From Pseudomonas mucidolens (GTDB lineage: Bacteria > Pseudomonadota > Gammaproteobacteria > Pseudomonadales > Pseudomonadaceae): a stretch of 64,000 bases of DNA. The notes below the pieces were generated by a model. It was not told the origin of the DNA, did not search any database, and saw only the letters and a list, made by a program, of their open reading frames with translations. Position 1 is the stretch's first letter, and every line of letters starts with the position of its first letter. The stretch lies in the NCBI RefSeq assembly GCF_900106045.1, contig NZ_LT629802.1, positions 2,232,001 to 2,296,000 of the forward strand, given 5' to 3'. Positions 44,489 to 53,658 of the stretch are shown here, one piece after another. The position numbers were made by a program, and so were the translations under genes.

Positions 44489-46147
44489 ATGAACATTGCA
44501 GATTCCCCCGACCACACCAACGCAGGCAAGACCGGCGTTCGCGCACTGGACGACCTCTTCCAGGCATTCAACCGCAGCGATGCGCCGGGCCTGGTCGTCG
44601 GCGTCGCGCAGCATGGCAATACCCTGTACCGCCGAGCCTTTGGCCTGGCCAGCGTAGAACTGGGTGTCGCCAACACACCCTGGACACGTATGCGTATCGG
44701 CTCGACCAGCAAGCATTTCACGTGCCTGGCCGTACTGCTGCTCGCCGAGGAAGGCAAGGTCGATCCCGATGCCAGCGTGCGCCGTTATCTCCCCGAACTC
44801 CCCCCACTGCACGGCGAGCCAAGCTTGCGTCAGTTGATGTCGCATACCGGTGGCTATCGTTGCCATCTCGACCTGGAATTCATCGCCAGTGGCATGGCAA
44901 TGCAACCGAAAGGCACTGCGCTGACAACACTGCTGCGCCAGACGGCCGCCAACTTCGCACCGGGCGAATCCAGCCTGTACTGCAATGGCGGTTATCACCT
45001 GCTGTCCCTTGTCGTCGCGCGAATCAGCGGCATTTCCTTCGAACAATTCATGCATGAGCGGATTTTCGCGCCGTTGAGCATGGTGGACACCGCCTCGGTA
45101 CCGAGCGACCTGGAGATCCACCGTGGCATGGCGACGCTGCATCTGCCCAAACCCGACGGCAGTTGGACGCGTGGAATCTTCCCCAGCGAAGAGCTGCTCG
45201 GCGAAGGCGCAATCATCTCGACGCTGGACGACATGCTGCGATGGCTCGCCCACCTGCGCGGTACCAAGACAGTCGGCAGCGAAGCCACCTGGGCGCAAAT
45301 GAAGACACTTTCGCGACTGAACGACGGCAGCACTGCGCCTTATGCCCTCGGGCTGATGCGGCACGATTACCGTGGCCTCGACATCATCCATCATGCCGGC
45401 GGCGTGATCGGTGGTTCGTCGCAGATGCTGACCGTGCCGAGCCACGAACTCGACGTGATCATTATGACCAACGGCGCAATGGCGAATCCTATCGAACTCG
45501 CCAATCAAATCGTCGACGCGATGCTCGGCGAAGCGCTCGGCCCTCGCACAGAGAAGGCCGCGGCAGAACGCTTCCGCCCGCTGCCGGGCACCCGCTACCA
45601 CGCCAAGCGCACTGGCCATGTGATTGGCTTCAATGAGGTGGGCGGCAAGCTGGGTTTGGCGTTCCTGAACAGCCCGGCAATCCCCCTGACAGATGCTGGC
45701 GATACACTGCGCATCGGTTTCCAGGAGCTGGCTGCGGGCCCGTTGAGCCTGCCCGTCGCGCAATTGGCAGGCATCGTGGAAGCACCGACCACGCTCCAGT
45801 TCAGCGAGGCCGGGAACACCTCGACATTCGAACGCCTCCCGGCTGTCGCACCGTCGCTGGCGGAAGTGGGCGCGGCCCTGGTCGGGCGCTATCACGCCAC
45901 CGATCTTGGCGCGGACGCCGAGATCCGTTTCGACGGCAATGCCCTCAATCTGTATGTCTACGGCGCCCACGCGGTCTCGGTGCTGCCGCTCGAAGCCTTC
46001 AGTGCCGAGGTTTTCGGCCTGGTGTCGTCGATCGCCGTCCTGTCCCTGCGCGGGGTACTCAACGTCGAACGCAAGGACGGCCGCGTCACGGGCTTTTTCA
46101 TCCACACCATGCGCACGCGACATTTGCCATTCGTACGGAGAGACTGA
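44489..46147 (+). CDS. D-aminopeptidase-like serine hydrolase (S12 family)
   Basis: This 552-residue enzyme is built of a penicillin-recognising catalytic domain (about 1-330) plus two further beta domains (about 340-552), as in the Ochrobactrum D-aminopeptidase. S-x-x-K is Ser72/Lys75 (GSTSKHFTC), Y-x-N is in LYCNGGYHLL, and HxG is in IIHHAGGVIGG. The three-domain plan and lack of a signal peptide favour a cytoplasmic D-aminopeptidase that removes N-terminal D-residues; a different S12 specificity is possible. The ATG at 44489 has AAGGA nearby; the upstream 15 codons have no site. The dipeptidase gene follows after 2 nt. Confidence 0.85.
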   Translation: MNIADSPDHTNAGKTGVRALDDLFQAFNRSDAPGLVVGVAQHGNTLYRRAFGLASVELGVANTPWTRMRIGSTSKHFTCLAVLLLAEEGKVDPDASVRRYLPELPPLHGEPSLRQLMSHTGGYRCHLDLEFIASGMAMQPKGTALTTLLRQTAANFAPGESSLYCNGGYHLLSLVVARISGISFEQFMHERIFAPLSMVDTASVPSDLEIHRGMATLHLPKPDGSWTRGIFPSEELLGEGAIISTLDDMLRWLAHLRGTKTVGSEATWAQMKTLSRLNDGSTAPYALGLMRHDYRGLDIIHHAGGVIGGSSQMLTVPSHELDVIIMTNGAMANPIELANQIVDAMLGEALGPRTEKAAAERFRPLPGTRYHAKRTGHVIGFNEVGGKLGLAFLNSPAIPLTDAGDTLRIGFQELAAGPLSLPVAQLAGIVEAPTTLQFSEAGNTSTFERLPAVAPSLAEVGAALVGRYHATDLGADAEIRFDGNALNLYVYGAHAVSVLPLEAFSAEVFGLVSSIAVLSLRGVLNVERKDGRVTGFFIHTMRTRHLPFVRRD

Positions 46148-46149
46148 CG

Positions 46150-47148
46150 ATGAAAGCGCCTTCACAAAACACCTCTTCGCCGCTGTCCTCGATGCTGGTG
46201 TGGGACAACCATGCGTGCATGCCCTTGCGTCCGCACGACGTAGGTTTCCTCGATCAGCTTGAATGGCATCGCCTCAGCGGTACCGACGTGGTGATGCTCA
46301 ACGTCGGCTTCGGCGACGACTCGATCGAGTCGCACCTGCGCATGCTCGCCACGTTTCGCGCCTGGCTCGCAGCGCGCCCCGAGCACTACCGGTTGATCCG
46401 ATCGGTCGCGGATATCCACGCAGCACGGGCCGCCAGACAACTGGCCGTGGGGTTCGACATCGAAGGCGCCAACGCGATCGGCGACCAGCTCAGCCTGATC
46501 GAACTGTACCGCGACCTCGGCGTGCGCTGGATGCTGCTGGCCTACAACCAGAACAATCGCGCCGGCGGCGGTTGCCAGGATGACGATCCCGGCCTGAGCG
46601 CGTTCGGTCGCTCGATGCTGGAGGAAATGGCACGTGTCGGCATGATCGGTTGCTGCTCGCATACGGGCTACCGCACGGCGCGTGAGGCGATCGATGCATC
46701 GCCTGCGCCATTGATTTTCTCGCACTCGAACCCGCGCGCGTTATACGAGCATCCGCGCAACATTCCCGACGAACTAATCCGCGCCTGCGCCGCACGCGGC
46801 GGCGTGATCGGCATCAATGGGATCGGCCTGTTCCTGGGCGGTAACGACGCGTCGCCGGCCAATGTAGCGCGGCACGTCATGTATGTGGCCGAACTGGTCG
46901 GCGTCGAGCATGTCGGCATCGGACTGGATTTCATGCACGACAGCGATGAAATCGATGAGTACCTCGCCGCGAACCCCGACAAGTTCCCGCCCCACCTTGG
47001 TTACGGCGCGGGCATGCAGATGATGGCTCCGGCGGCGCTTCCAGATTTGGCGACGGAGTTAAGCAGGCGGGGAATGGCCGACGCTGAACTGAGCGCTGTG
47101 TTCGGCGGCAATTGGCTGCGACTGGCCGAGCAGATCTGGCACGACTAA
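46150..47148 (+). CDS. M19-family (renal) dipeptidase
   Basis: This 332-residue metallo-dipeptidase has the M19 pattern with VGFDIEGANAIG (bridging Glu), the zinc His in CSHTGYRTA, then HSNPRALYEHPRNIPDELIR and GIGLDFMHD. The N-terminal metal site reads VWDNHACMPLRP, so the usual H-x-D is H-A-C here. M19 enzymes accept dipeptides with a D-residue at the C-terminus, which suits this cluster. It starts 2 nt after the D-aminopeptidase stop (tga cg ATG) and is translationally coupled with it. No signal peptide. Confidence 0.88.
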   Translation: MKAPSQNTSSPLSSMLVWDNHACMPLRPHDVGFLDQLEWHRLSGTDVVMLNVGFGDDSIESHLRMLATFRAWLAARPEHYRLIRSVADIHAARAARQLAVGFDIEGANAIGDQLSLIELYRDLGVRWMLLAYNQNNRAGGGCQDDDPGLSAFGRSMLEEMARVGMIGCCSHTGYRTAREAIDASPAPLIFSHSNPRALYEHPRNIPDELIRACAARGGVIGINGIGLFLGGNDASPANVARHVMYVAELVGVEHVGIGLDFMHDSDEIDEYLAANPDKFPPHLGYGAGMQMMAPAALPDLATELSRRGMADAELSAVFGGNWLRLAEQIWHD

Positions 47149-47175
47149 ACAGTCCGCCACAAGAGAACCGTAATC

Positions 47176-47207
47176 AAGCCGCCCTCCCCGCGGGGCCGGG
47201 CCGGCTT
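47176..47207 (+). terminator. Hairpin after the dipeptidase gene
   Basis: AAGCCG (47176-47181) pairs with CGGCTT (47202-47207) around a GC-rich inner stem (CCCCG/CGGGG), followed by TGC. It probably ends part of the transcript before the ridA-like gene. Confidence 0.5.
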
Positions 47208-47260
47208 TGCTGTGGGTGCTTCACAGATTCGACAACAATTCATTCACCGAGAGAACCGCT

Positions 47261-47620
47261 ATGAGCAACCTTCAACGCTTCGACGTCGGCCCGCGCATCT
47301 CCCAGATCGCCACCCATAACGGCGTCGCCTACCTTGCCGGCCAGATCCCCTCCGACATGAGTGCGGACGTGCATGGCCAGACAACCCAAGTGCTGAACGC
47401 AATCGATGCGTTGCTGGTGCGCGTCGGCACGGACAAGACACACATCCTGCGAGCCGAGATTTTCCTGGCTGATATATCCGACTTTGCGCAGATGAACGCT
47501 GCCTGGGACGAATGGGTTCCAGCCGGCCATGCACCGCCGCGGGCGACGGTGGAAGCGCGCTTGGCGATGCCGGAAATCAAAGTGGAAATTGTTGTGACGG
47601 CGGCGGTGCGGGCAGGCTGA
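47261..47620 (+). CDS. RidA-family (YjgF) imine deaminase-like protein
   Basis: This 119-residue protein has the RidA-type trimeric fold signature: ISQIATHNGVAYLAGQIPSD, then ILRAEIFLADISDFAQMNAAWDEWV and the catalytic PPRATVEARLAMPEIKVEI with an Arg. RidA proteins hydrolyse reactive imine/enamine intermediates made by PLP or flavin enzymes. This fits the amino-acid oxidase in the same cluster. Start 47261 (MSNLQRFDVG) is chosen over a 18-codon longer frame without a ribosome site. Confidence 0.9.
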   Translation: MSNLQRFDVGPRISQIATHNGVAYLAGQIPSDMSADVHGQTTQVLNAIDALLVRVGTDKTHILRAEIFLADISDFAQMNAAWDEWVPAGHAPPRATVEARLAMPEIKVEIVVTAAVRAG

Positions 47621-47802
47621 TGTCGTCGACTGTATGAGGACGAATTGGTCATTCGCCCACATGTTCGCCGGGGCCGTTGCGCTCCGGTGGACTGCTCCAA
47701 AAGGGTCAGCTTCACCGACCCTGCTACAGGTTCTTCCGAGTGTGAGTGCTGTTTCACGGCAGCGTACCTACAACCCAACACAAAAAAAAGAAAGGAAATC
47801 AG

Positions 47803-49227
47803 ATGAACAATGTCATCGCGCATTTACCCTTCGACTTAAAAAAATTCGGAGCGCAAAAAATCAACTCACTCATCAAAGCCAAGGCACCCGCAAGCTGGCA
47901 ATCGCCAGGCCTGCGCATCGCCAATGCCTTGTTGATTTCTCTCGTGTTCATCGGGTCGAGTGCGAACGCCAGTGAAGACAAAACCACCGAAGCCGTAGTC
48001 GCTGCTGAAGCGCCTGCATGTCTGAAATACGACAAATACAACTACACCGGCTCCGAGTCACCCTTCCCCTCCAACTGCGAATCTATATTCCCGGAGCTGG
48101 GAGGGTTTCGCGAGTCGATGTATAACGCGGGGTGGAGTTCACAGCTCATCCTGACCACAGGCCTCACTTACGATATCAAGAGTCACGATCGCGAGACGCA
48201 GGTGTACAGCGGACAGCGGCTCTCTTCGACGTCGACCGGCAGCCTTTTGGTCAACCACGACCTGGGGCGATACGGGCTTCCCGAGGGTTCCTTGTTTACC
48301 CTCGGTGCCTCCCTCGCCTACAGCAGCTTCCGTGGCGATGGTCTTCGCGAGGGCTTTATCAGTCAGCTGTCCGCACGCCTGCCCTTTTATGATGACCGGG
48401 TGATTGTGCAGTTTGGTTACTTCAGTCTGGCAGGCCAGTTCTACGGCACTCTCCTGGGCAACAACATTGCCGCATCGACGCTTGGCCCAAGCAGTGGACT
48501 GCTGGCTCAAACCGGCGCCCAGGGCTTCAAACCATCACCGGCGTTCGATGTTCGTCTCTACTCCGAAGACAAGCGTTTTTACAACCACTTCGGCGTGGCG
48601 CGAAGCATCAGCCCTGAAGGCTTGTTTCCTGATTCGGATGACAATCGCTCGGGGCTGAAATTCAATACTAAAAACGCCAGGGCTGTCGCCATTGACGAGG
48701 TTGGTTATCGAATCGAAGCAGGCCCCAACCAAAAGAAAATCTGGCTGCGTGGCGGCGTTGTGTATAACAACTCCGAGTACACCCGGCTGGACGAGCCAGA
48801 CCAGAAATCCAATAACCACGGGGCCTACATCGTAGGTGACCTGCAGTTGACACAACCGAACTCGGCACTGCCTTACAAAGGCTGGTACGTGAACGCCTAT
48901 GTCAACAAGGGCTCGGAAAACGTCAACTACTTGCCGGGTGCTTTCGGCGGCTCGCTTTACAGCCTGGCGCCGTTTGAATCGCGTCCGTATGACCTGTTCG
49001 CCATCGGCGCATCGAAGAACCAATACAGCAAGTACGCAAGGCGCAATGCGTCAGCGGCAAACCTGGATTACGCCGATGCGTCCACCAGCCTGTCGGTTTC
49101 GTACGCCTACCGGGTGAGTCGCGGCATCTATCTTCAAACCGCCCTGATTCATTTGGACAACCCTACGTTCGCACCAAAACGAGACAGCTCTTTGAACGCC
49201 TATACCACCCTGGTTCTGGTGTTCTAA
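47803..49227 (+). CDS. OprB-like carbohydrate-selective porin
   Basis: This 474-residue outer membrane protein has an N-terminal signal region (a hydrophobic run ending in SANA near residue 60, after an unusually long charged lead). The body has OprB-type beta-strands (GYGLPEGSLFTLGA-like, FYDDRVIVQFGYFSL, NHFGVARSISPEGLF). The C-terminus ends in aromatic LVLVF, expected for BamA insertion. It may take up the peptide or sugar used by this cluster, but position alone does not prove it. A 162-bp part near the 3' end is repeated at 60.9 kb. The start at 47803 is preceded by AAAGGA. Confidence 0.8.
   Translation: MNNVIAHLPFDLKKFGAQKINSLIKAKAPASWQSPGLRIANALLISLVFIGSSANASEDKTTEAVVAAEAPACLKYDKYNYTGSESPFPSNCESIFPELGGFRESMYNAGWSSQLILTTGLTYDIKSHDRETQVYSGQRLSSTSTGSLLVNHDLGRYGLPEGSLFTLGASLAYSSFRGDGLREGFISQLSARLPFYDDRVIVQFGYFSLAGQFYGTLLGNNIAASTLGPSSGLLAQTGAQGFKPSPAFDVRLYSEDKRFYNHFGVARSISPEGLFPDSDDNRSGLKFNTKNARAVAIDEVGYRIEAGPNQKKIWLRGGVVYNNSEYTRLDEPDQKSNNHGAYIVGDLQLTQPNSALPYKGWYVNAYVNKGSENVNYLPGAFGGSLYSLAPFESRPYDLFAIGASKNQYSKYARRNASAANLDYADASTSLSVSYAYRVSRGIYLQTALIHLDNPTFAPKRDSSLNAYTTLVLVF
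49027..49189 (+). repeat. Porin 3'-segment repeated at 60927-61110
   Basis: This stretch of the OprB-like gene has a close copy 11.9 kb away. Between them there are only a few substitutions (such as TCCACCAGC against TCCAGCAAC) and three extra GCGCAAT units in the distant copy. Confidence 0.85.
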
Positions 49228-49357
49228 ACCCTCGTCCTTGGTCGTCGCTGGTTGTACCTGCGACTTCAATGCATGACATCCGACCAGGTGGCTACCAAGC
49301 CACCTGATCGGAGCGCCTCCCTCCACCCACTGTCCCCAACAACCATAGGTGGTGACC

Positions 49358-50002
49358 ATGACAGCGCTCGACGTGAAAAGCGCTCGCGATCGAATCCTGG
49401 AAGGTGCATGCGAGCTCTTTGCTCTTCACGGTTTCCAGGCGGTCAGCTTGCGAGACCTGGCAACTTACGTTGGCGTAAAGCCAGGTTCGCTTTACCACCA
49501 CATTGAGAGTAAGCAGTCGTTGCTGTACGAGCTCGTGGAAGATGCCGTCAGTGAGCTGCTCTATCGCACGCGTCTGAACTTACGCCGCAAAGCCCAGGCC
49601 CGAGACAGGCTGGACTGCTTTATCGATACGCTTTTGGGTTTCAAGCAACATTCGGTGAACCGCACCATCCTGCTGTCTCGCGAATACATCAATCTGGCGG
49701 GGGAACAGGCAAAAGAATTCAGCGACCTGAAGAGCGAGTACACCCAGATTCTTTCAGACATCATAAAAGACCTGGTCAAGACCGGCTCCTCACAACCGCT
49801 CATGCTCTCCATGGCGACAGACGCGGTTATAGGTATGCTTTTCAGCCAGGCGCATTGGCTCAACGCCCAAGTCAATGTGAGTGGTAGTCAGCAGGGTGTC
49901 GTGTTCAAGCGCTTTACTTACGGAATCATCTCGACGATGAGCATCGAAGCGCCAGCGCAGTCTCGTGAATCAGGCCCAAAGCAGTGTTCTAGCCGAAAAT
50001 AG
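49358..50002 (+). CDS. TetR/AcrR-family transcriptional regulator
   Basis: This 214-residue regulator has a TetR helix-turn-helix (about residues 8-55: ARDRILEGACELFALHGFQA, then SLRDLATYVGVKPGSLYHHI) and a C-terminal ligand-binding domain. The start is taken at ATG 49358; two in-frame GTG codons precede it at 49349 and 49352. It follows the porin gene by 130 bp and may be a repressor of it or of the SDR or MFS genes nearby, where a 14-bp palindrome occurs at 51015. Confidence 0.87.
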   Translation: MTALDVKSARDRILEGACELFALHGFQAVSLRDLATYVGVKPGSLYHHIESKQSLLYELVEDAVSELLYRTRLNLRRKAQARDRLDCFIDTLLGFKQHSVNRTILLSREYINLAGEQAKEFSDLKSEYTQILSDIIKDLVKTGSSQPLMLSMATDAVIGMLFSQAHWLNAQVNVSGSQQGVVFKRFTYGIISTMSIEAPAQSRESGPKQCSSRK

Positions 50003-50106
50003 CTACTCTGCCTTGGGCCCTTTCTCGTATCTACCCGCCAAGTCCGCAACCGGATGAGTCAGGAGAATTGGGTTGGCTGATGCCTGAAAAATCAGCGCGA
50101 GCACCT

Positions 50107-50865
50107 TTAGATTTGCGAAAGGCCTCCGTCGACCATCAGCTCCACGCCGTTGACATACTTGGCATCGGCGGACGCCAGAAACAGGGCCGCGGTGGCTATT
50201 TCTTCAGGTTGAGCCATGTAGCCCAGTGGCGTGATCTGTTCGACGTGCTGACGGAGCGCCTCGATCTCGCCCGCACTCATTTTCAAGCCGTTGTCCATCA
50301 GAGGGGTGCGGGTGAAGCCGGGGCTCAACACATTCGCGCGGATCTTGCGGCCTTTGAGTTCGTTGGCCCAAGTGCGTGCGAAGGAGCGCACCGCAGCTTT
50401 GGAGGCGTTGTACAGGCTCAGCCCTTCCATGCCGTTGCTGGAGCAGATTGAGGCGGTCAACACAACTGACGAGCCGTCTTTCATCAATGGCAAGAGGGTC
50501 TGAACAGTAAAGAAGACGCCCTTCACGTTCACGTCGAACACGTTGTAGTACGTGGCCTCGGTGGTCTCGCCCAACGGGTTTTTCTCGCAGATGCCGGCAT
50601 TTGCAAATACCGCATCCAATTGATCGTGCCGGGCTTCGATGGTCGCCTTTAACTTATCTAGATCGACTTGAGATGAGACGTCTGAGAGGACCGCCACGGC
50701 TTTGTCGCCGAGCTTGGCCACCGCGGCCTCCAGTGTGCCTGCCGAACGTCCGGTGATGTAAACGCGTTTGGCCCCTTCGACAAGCAACGCTTGCGCAATC
50801 GCGAATCCGATTCCGGTGGATGCGCCCGTCACAACCGCAACTTGATTGCTGAATTTACCCGACAT
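50107..50865 (-). CDS. Short-chain dehydrogenase/reductase (SDR)
   Basis: This 252-residue classical SDR has TGASTGIG at about residues 14-21, NAGICEKNPL and YNASKAAV (YxxxK) with a conserved serine before it (LTASICSSNGM). The C-terminal NGVELMVDGG is standard. It is predicted to be NAD(P)-dependent, cytoplasmic. It is divergent from the MFS gene with 351 bp between, where the palindrome at 51015 may control both genes. Confidence 0.88.
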   Translation of the reverse strand: MSGKFSNQVAVVTGASTGIGFAIAQALLVEGAKRVYITGRSAGTLEAAVAKLGDKAVAVLSDVSSQVDLDKLKATIEARHDQLDAVFANAGICEKNPLGETTEATYYNVFDVNVKGVFFTVQTLLPLMKDGSSVVLTASICSSNGMEGLSLYNASKAAVRSFARTWANELKGRKIRANVLSPGFTRTPLMDNGLKMSAGEIEALRQHVEQITPLGYMAQPEEIATAALFLASADAKYVNGVELMVDGGLSQI

Positions 50866-51014
50866 TCCTGACTCCTCGGTGGTGGATGGTGTGGATCATA
50901 TGAAGTGAAAGTGGCGCCATTGTGGGAGTCATTCCGCGCTGGCGGCACTGCCATAAATGAACGGTGGATGTACATTTTTGTGCGGCGAAAGCTGAGGACG
51001 AGTCGTTTACATTG

Positions 51015-51028
51015 GAACCGATCGGTTC
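51015..51028. promoter_or_regulatory. TetR-type operator palindrome
   Basis: GAACCGATCGGTTC is a perfect 14-bp palindrome, typical of TetR-family operators in pseudomonads. It lies 189 bp upstream of the MFS start and 150 bp upstream of the SDR start. Confidence 0.6.
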
Positions 51029-51034
51029 AGCACA

Positions 51035-51163
51035 GTGAAGAAACGAGCGGTGGCGCATTTTCTGGTTTGCCAGATCGAGGCCATGCGAGTGCTCGGAAAA
51101 ACAGGCGCATGCAAGGCAGACATGATTGCCTTGGTCAAATGCGCGATGTGTCTCCTGGATTGA
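51035..51163 (+). pseudogene. Fragment of a TetR-family regulator (C-terminal part)
   Basis: From GTG 51035 to the TGA at 51161-51163 the frame encodes 42 residues, with RAVAHFLVCQIEAMRVLGKT and ADMIALVKCAMCLLD. This pattern resembles the C-terminal helices of TetR regulators (ANFLLCQIEGMRVVGKTG). The N-terminal DNA-binding half is absent, so it is likely a relic left next to its former operator. The call rests on recollection of the family pattern. Confidence 0.4.
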
Positions 51164-51216
51164 TATTCAAGCCTTAATAAATTTAGAACCGTACAGTTTC
51201 ATACAGGACTCTCCTT

Positions 51217-52671
51217 ATGTCTCAGATCGAAGTCACGCCAGTCGAACGGCGGCGCTGGTTTATGTTCGCAATCCTGTTGGTCGGCGCGTTTTTGCCACCG
51301 CTGGATTTCTTCATCGTCAATGTCGCGCTGCCGTCGATTCAAGAGGAGCTCGACACCGTTTCTTCTGCCGAACAGCTCGTCATTTCGTCATACGCCACGC
51401 TCTATGCCGTCACGCTGATCACCGGCGGGCGACTCGGTGATCTTTACGGTCGCGGGCGGATGTTTTTCCTCGGCCTGGTCGGGTTCGCGACAGCGTCGCT
51501 GTTGTGCGGGATTGCGGCCTCGCCTTGGGTGTTGATCAGTGGCCGGGCATTGCAAGGCGTCACAGCCGCCGTGATGGCGCCTCAAGCGCTCGCTTCAGTG
51601 CAGGCAATATTCCCGGAATCGGAAAAGCCCTTGGCGCTCAGCCTCTATGGCGCTGTCTTTGGCCTGGCGTCGGTAGTCGGTCAGGCTCTGGGCGGAATCT
51701 TGATTTCGCTCAATCTGATAGGCCTGGGGTGGCGGGCGATTTTTCTGGTGAATCTGCCGATTGCACTGCTGGTCATTCTGTTTGGCATTCCCGTGCTGAA
51801 GGAAACGCGTGCACGGCACGCGAGCAAGCTGGATCTGGGCGGAACGGCACTGTCGATGGTGACGCTGGGCGCATTGATCGTGCCATTGATCGAAGGGCGC
51901 GAGGCGGGCTGGCCTTTGTGGGCATGGCTTTCAATGGCTGCCGTGCCATTGCTGGCCTGGCTGTTCTGGCGATACGAAACCCGTCTACACCAGGCCGGTG
52001 GCGCACCATTGCTCAACCCAGCCGTCCTGCAGGCACCGGGATTGGGCCGAGCGTTGCTGGTTGCGCTGTCCTTTTACTCGATCGGTGTGTTTTTCCTGTT
52101 GCTTTCGATTTATCTGCAGGGCGCGCTGAATGCGTCCGCACTCAGCGCAGGCCTGATCTTCCTGCCATTCGGCATGGGGTTTCTGCTTGGGCCGTTGTCG
52201 ACTGCCCATGGCAAGCGCCTGCTTGGCGACTACGTTAATTCCGTGGGCATGGGATTGGAGGTCGTCGGCTTCCTGGCCCTGACCTGGCTGGTACTGGCGA
52301 CACCGATCAGCGCCGCTCCGCCGTCGCTGCTACTCGCCGTGATCCTCTTCGTGATCGGCTTTGGGCAAGGCCTCGCCATGCCGACATTGATGCGCATGGT
52401 CACAGGGCGCGTGGCACCGGCGTATTCCGGCATGATTGCAGGCATCACCAGTTCCACGCTGCAAATAAGTACGTCGCTAAGCGTCGCGCTGATCGGCGGC
52501 GTGTTCTATACCCTGCTAGGCACGCACACAGACCCGGCGGCCATCACCCACGCCTTCACCGTGTCCCTATTGTGTATCGCCGCGTGCCTTGCCCTGGGCG
52601 CCTGGCTAAGCGTCACTCTGGCGCGACAGCCTGCGCTGGCACTGAAAGCGTCAACGATACGCCCGAGCTGA
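51217..52671 (+). CDS. MFS drug/multidrug transporter (DHA2, 14 TM type)
   Basis: This 484-residue transporter has fourteen likely hydrophobic segments. The motif A-like GGRLGDLYGRGRMF follows TM2, and the first block VGAFLPPLDFFIVNVALPSIQ is characteristic of DHA2 proton-antiport drug exporters. The C-terminal part has GFGQGLAMPTLMRMVTG. Substrates are unknown. It is probably co-controlled with the divergent SDR by the palindrome at 51015. Confidence 0.9.
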   Translation: MSQIEVTPVERRRWFMFAILLVGAFLPPLDFFIVNVALPSIQEELDTVSSAEQLVISSYATLYAVTLITGGRLGDLYGRGRMFFLGLVGFATASLLCGIAASPWVLISGRALQGVTAAVMAPQALASVQAIFPESEKPLALSLYGAVFGLASVVGQALGGILISLNLIGLGWRAIFLVNLPIALLVILFGIPVLKETRARHASKLDLGGTALSMVTLGALIVPLIEGREAGWPLWAWLSMAAVPLLAWLFWRYETRLHQAGGAPLLNPAVLQAPGLGRALLVALSFYSIGVFFLLLSIYLQGALNASALSAGLIFLPFGMGFLLGPLSTAHGKRLLGDYVNSVGMGLEVVGFLALTWLVLATPISAAPPSLLLAVILFVIGFGQGLAMPTLMRMVTGRVAPAYSGMIAGITSSTLQISTSLSVALIGGVFYTLLGTHTDPAAITHAFTVSLLCIAACLALGAWLSVTLARQPALALKASTIRPS

Positions 52672-52688
52672 GTACGCCAGACTCGCCT

Positions 52689-53540
52689 TCACTGGGAGCC
52701 GAGCATGTTGGACGCAAGGTCGGCTAGCGCGCGCAGCCTGTCCATCTGCCGCATATCCTGGTGATACCCCATCCAGATATCGCGCCCCGGTGGCGGCTCG
52801 TCCGGATCAATCAACTTGAGGGCGGTTAACTGATCGCCAAGTGGGCGCGGCAGCACGGCCACGCCGAGGCCTTGCGCGCACATCTGGGCCTGAACCGTGC
52901 GGCTGCTGCTGGTGAACACGGTTCGGGCAAGCGGATAACGCTGCTGCAGCCAGTGCACATCGGGGTAGTGAGCCTGGGCGATGTTCATGGTGATCAAACC
53001 CAGGCCTTCACCCTGGGGCTTTGGCGCAGGGAATCCAATGGCCGAATACAGGCCGTAACTGAGGGTTGTGAGCTTGCGGTGAACGATATCCGGTTCTGTG
53101 AAGGGCACGATGCGAAAGGCAATGTCCGCATCGCGACGAGAAAGATCGAATAACCGATGCCCTGCAATAACCTCAGGGACGATCAAAGGGTAGCGTGTCG
53201 CCAACTCGCTCAGGACCGGGGCCAGGACGTAACAGGCAAACCAGTCCGCGGATGAAATCCGCAACAAACCTTCAGGCTGAGCACTGTCACCCGCCAGGCG
53301 CCGCTCGATAGCCAGCGCACTGTGTTCCATTTCTTGCGCGAGGTTGAGGATCTTTTCACCGCTGTCAGTCAGTACCAACCCTTGGGCAGTCCGAAGAAAA
53401 AAGACCTGCCCGCAGCCCTTTTCAAGCACCTGCAAGCGCCGCCCTACTGTCGGGTGGCTGATACCCAACTGTTTGGCCGCGCCGCCCAAAGAACCGCTGC
53501 GGGCAATCGCCAGGAAGACCCGCATGTCACTCCAGTCCAT
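52689..53540 (-). CDS. LysR-family transcriptional regulator
   Basis: This 283-residue regulator starts at 53540 (MDWSDMRVFLAIARSGSLGG); the frame is open upstream for 60 codons without a motif. The helix-turn-helix reads AAKQLGISHPTVGRRLQVLEK. The C-terminal ligand domain follows. It is divergent from the NAD(P)-binding oxidoreductase gene with 118 bp between, and probably controls it. It belongs to the group that uses a single-Trp start and HTH at residues 10-45. Confidence 0.88.
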   Translation of the reverse strand: MDWSDMRVFLAIARSGSLGGAAKQLGISHPTVGRRLQVLEKGCGQVFFLRTAQGLVLTDSGEKILNLAQEMEHSALAIERRLAGDSAQPEGLLRISSADWFACYVLAPVLSELATRYPLIVPEVIAGHRLFDLSRRDADIAFRIVPFTEPDIVHRKLTTLSYGLYSAIGFPAPKPQGEGLGLITMNIAQAHYPDVHWLQQRYPLARTVFTSSSRTVQAQMCAQGLGVAVLPRPLGDQLTALKLIDPDEPPPGRDIWMGYHQDMRQMDRLRALADLASNMLGSQ

Positions 53541-53658
53541 GCCCCACCTCGTACAAAAATGAACGATGAGAGTGCAACAATGACACTCCCGTAGCAATCC
53601 CCCTGCCGACATACTCAACGGCCTACATGTTCGCTCAACGAGCAAAGCGAGGACCTCT

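Larger units (their letters stand above)
50866..51216. other. Divergent region between the SDR and MFS genes
   Basis: About 350 bp. It contains the palindrome GAACCGATCGGTTC (51015-51028) and, after it, a 42-codon reading frame that looks like the tail of a TetR regulator (listed separately). The rest holds no gene. Confidence 0.5.

Noticed and set aside
44339..46165. The long N-terminal extension of the XRE-cupin frame (857 codons)
   Set aside because: Residues before MKITDSIPK are antisense to the D-aminopeptidase gene and contain no domain.
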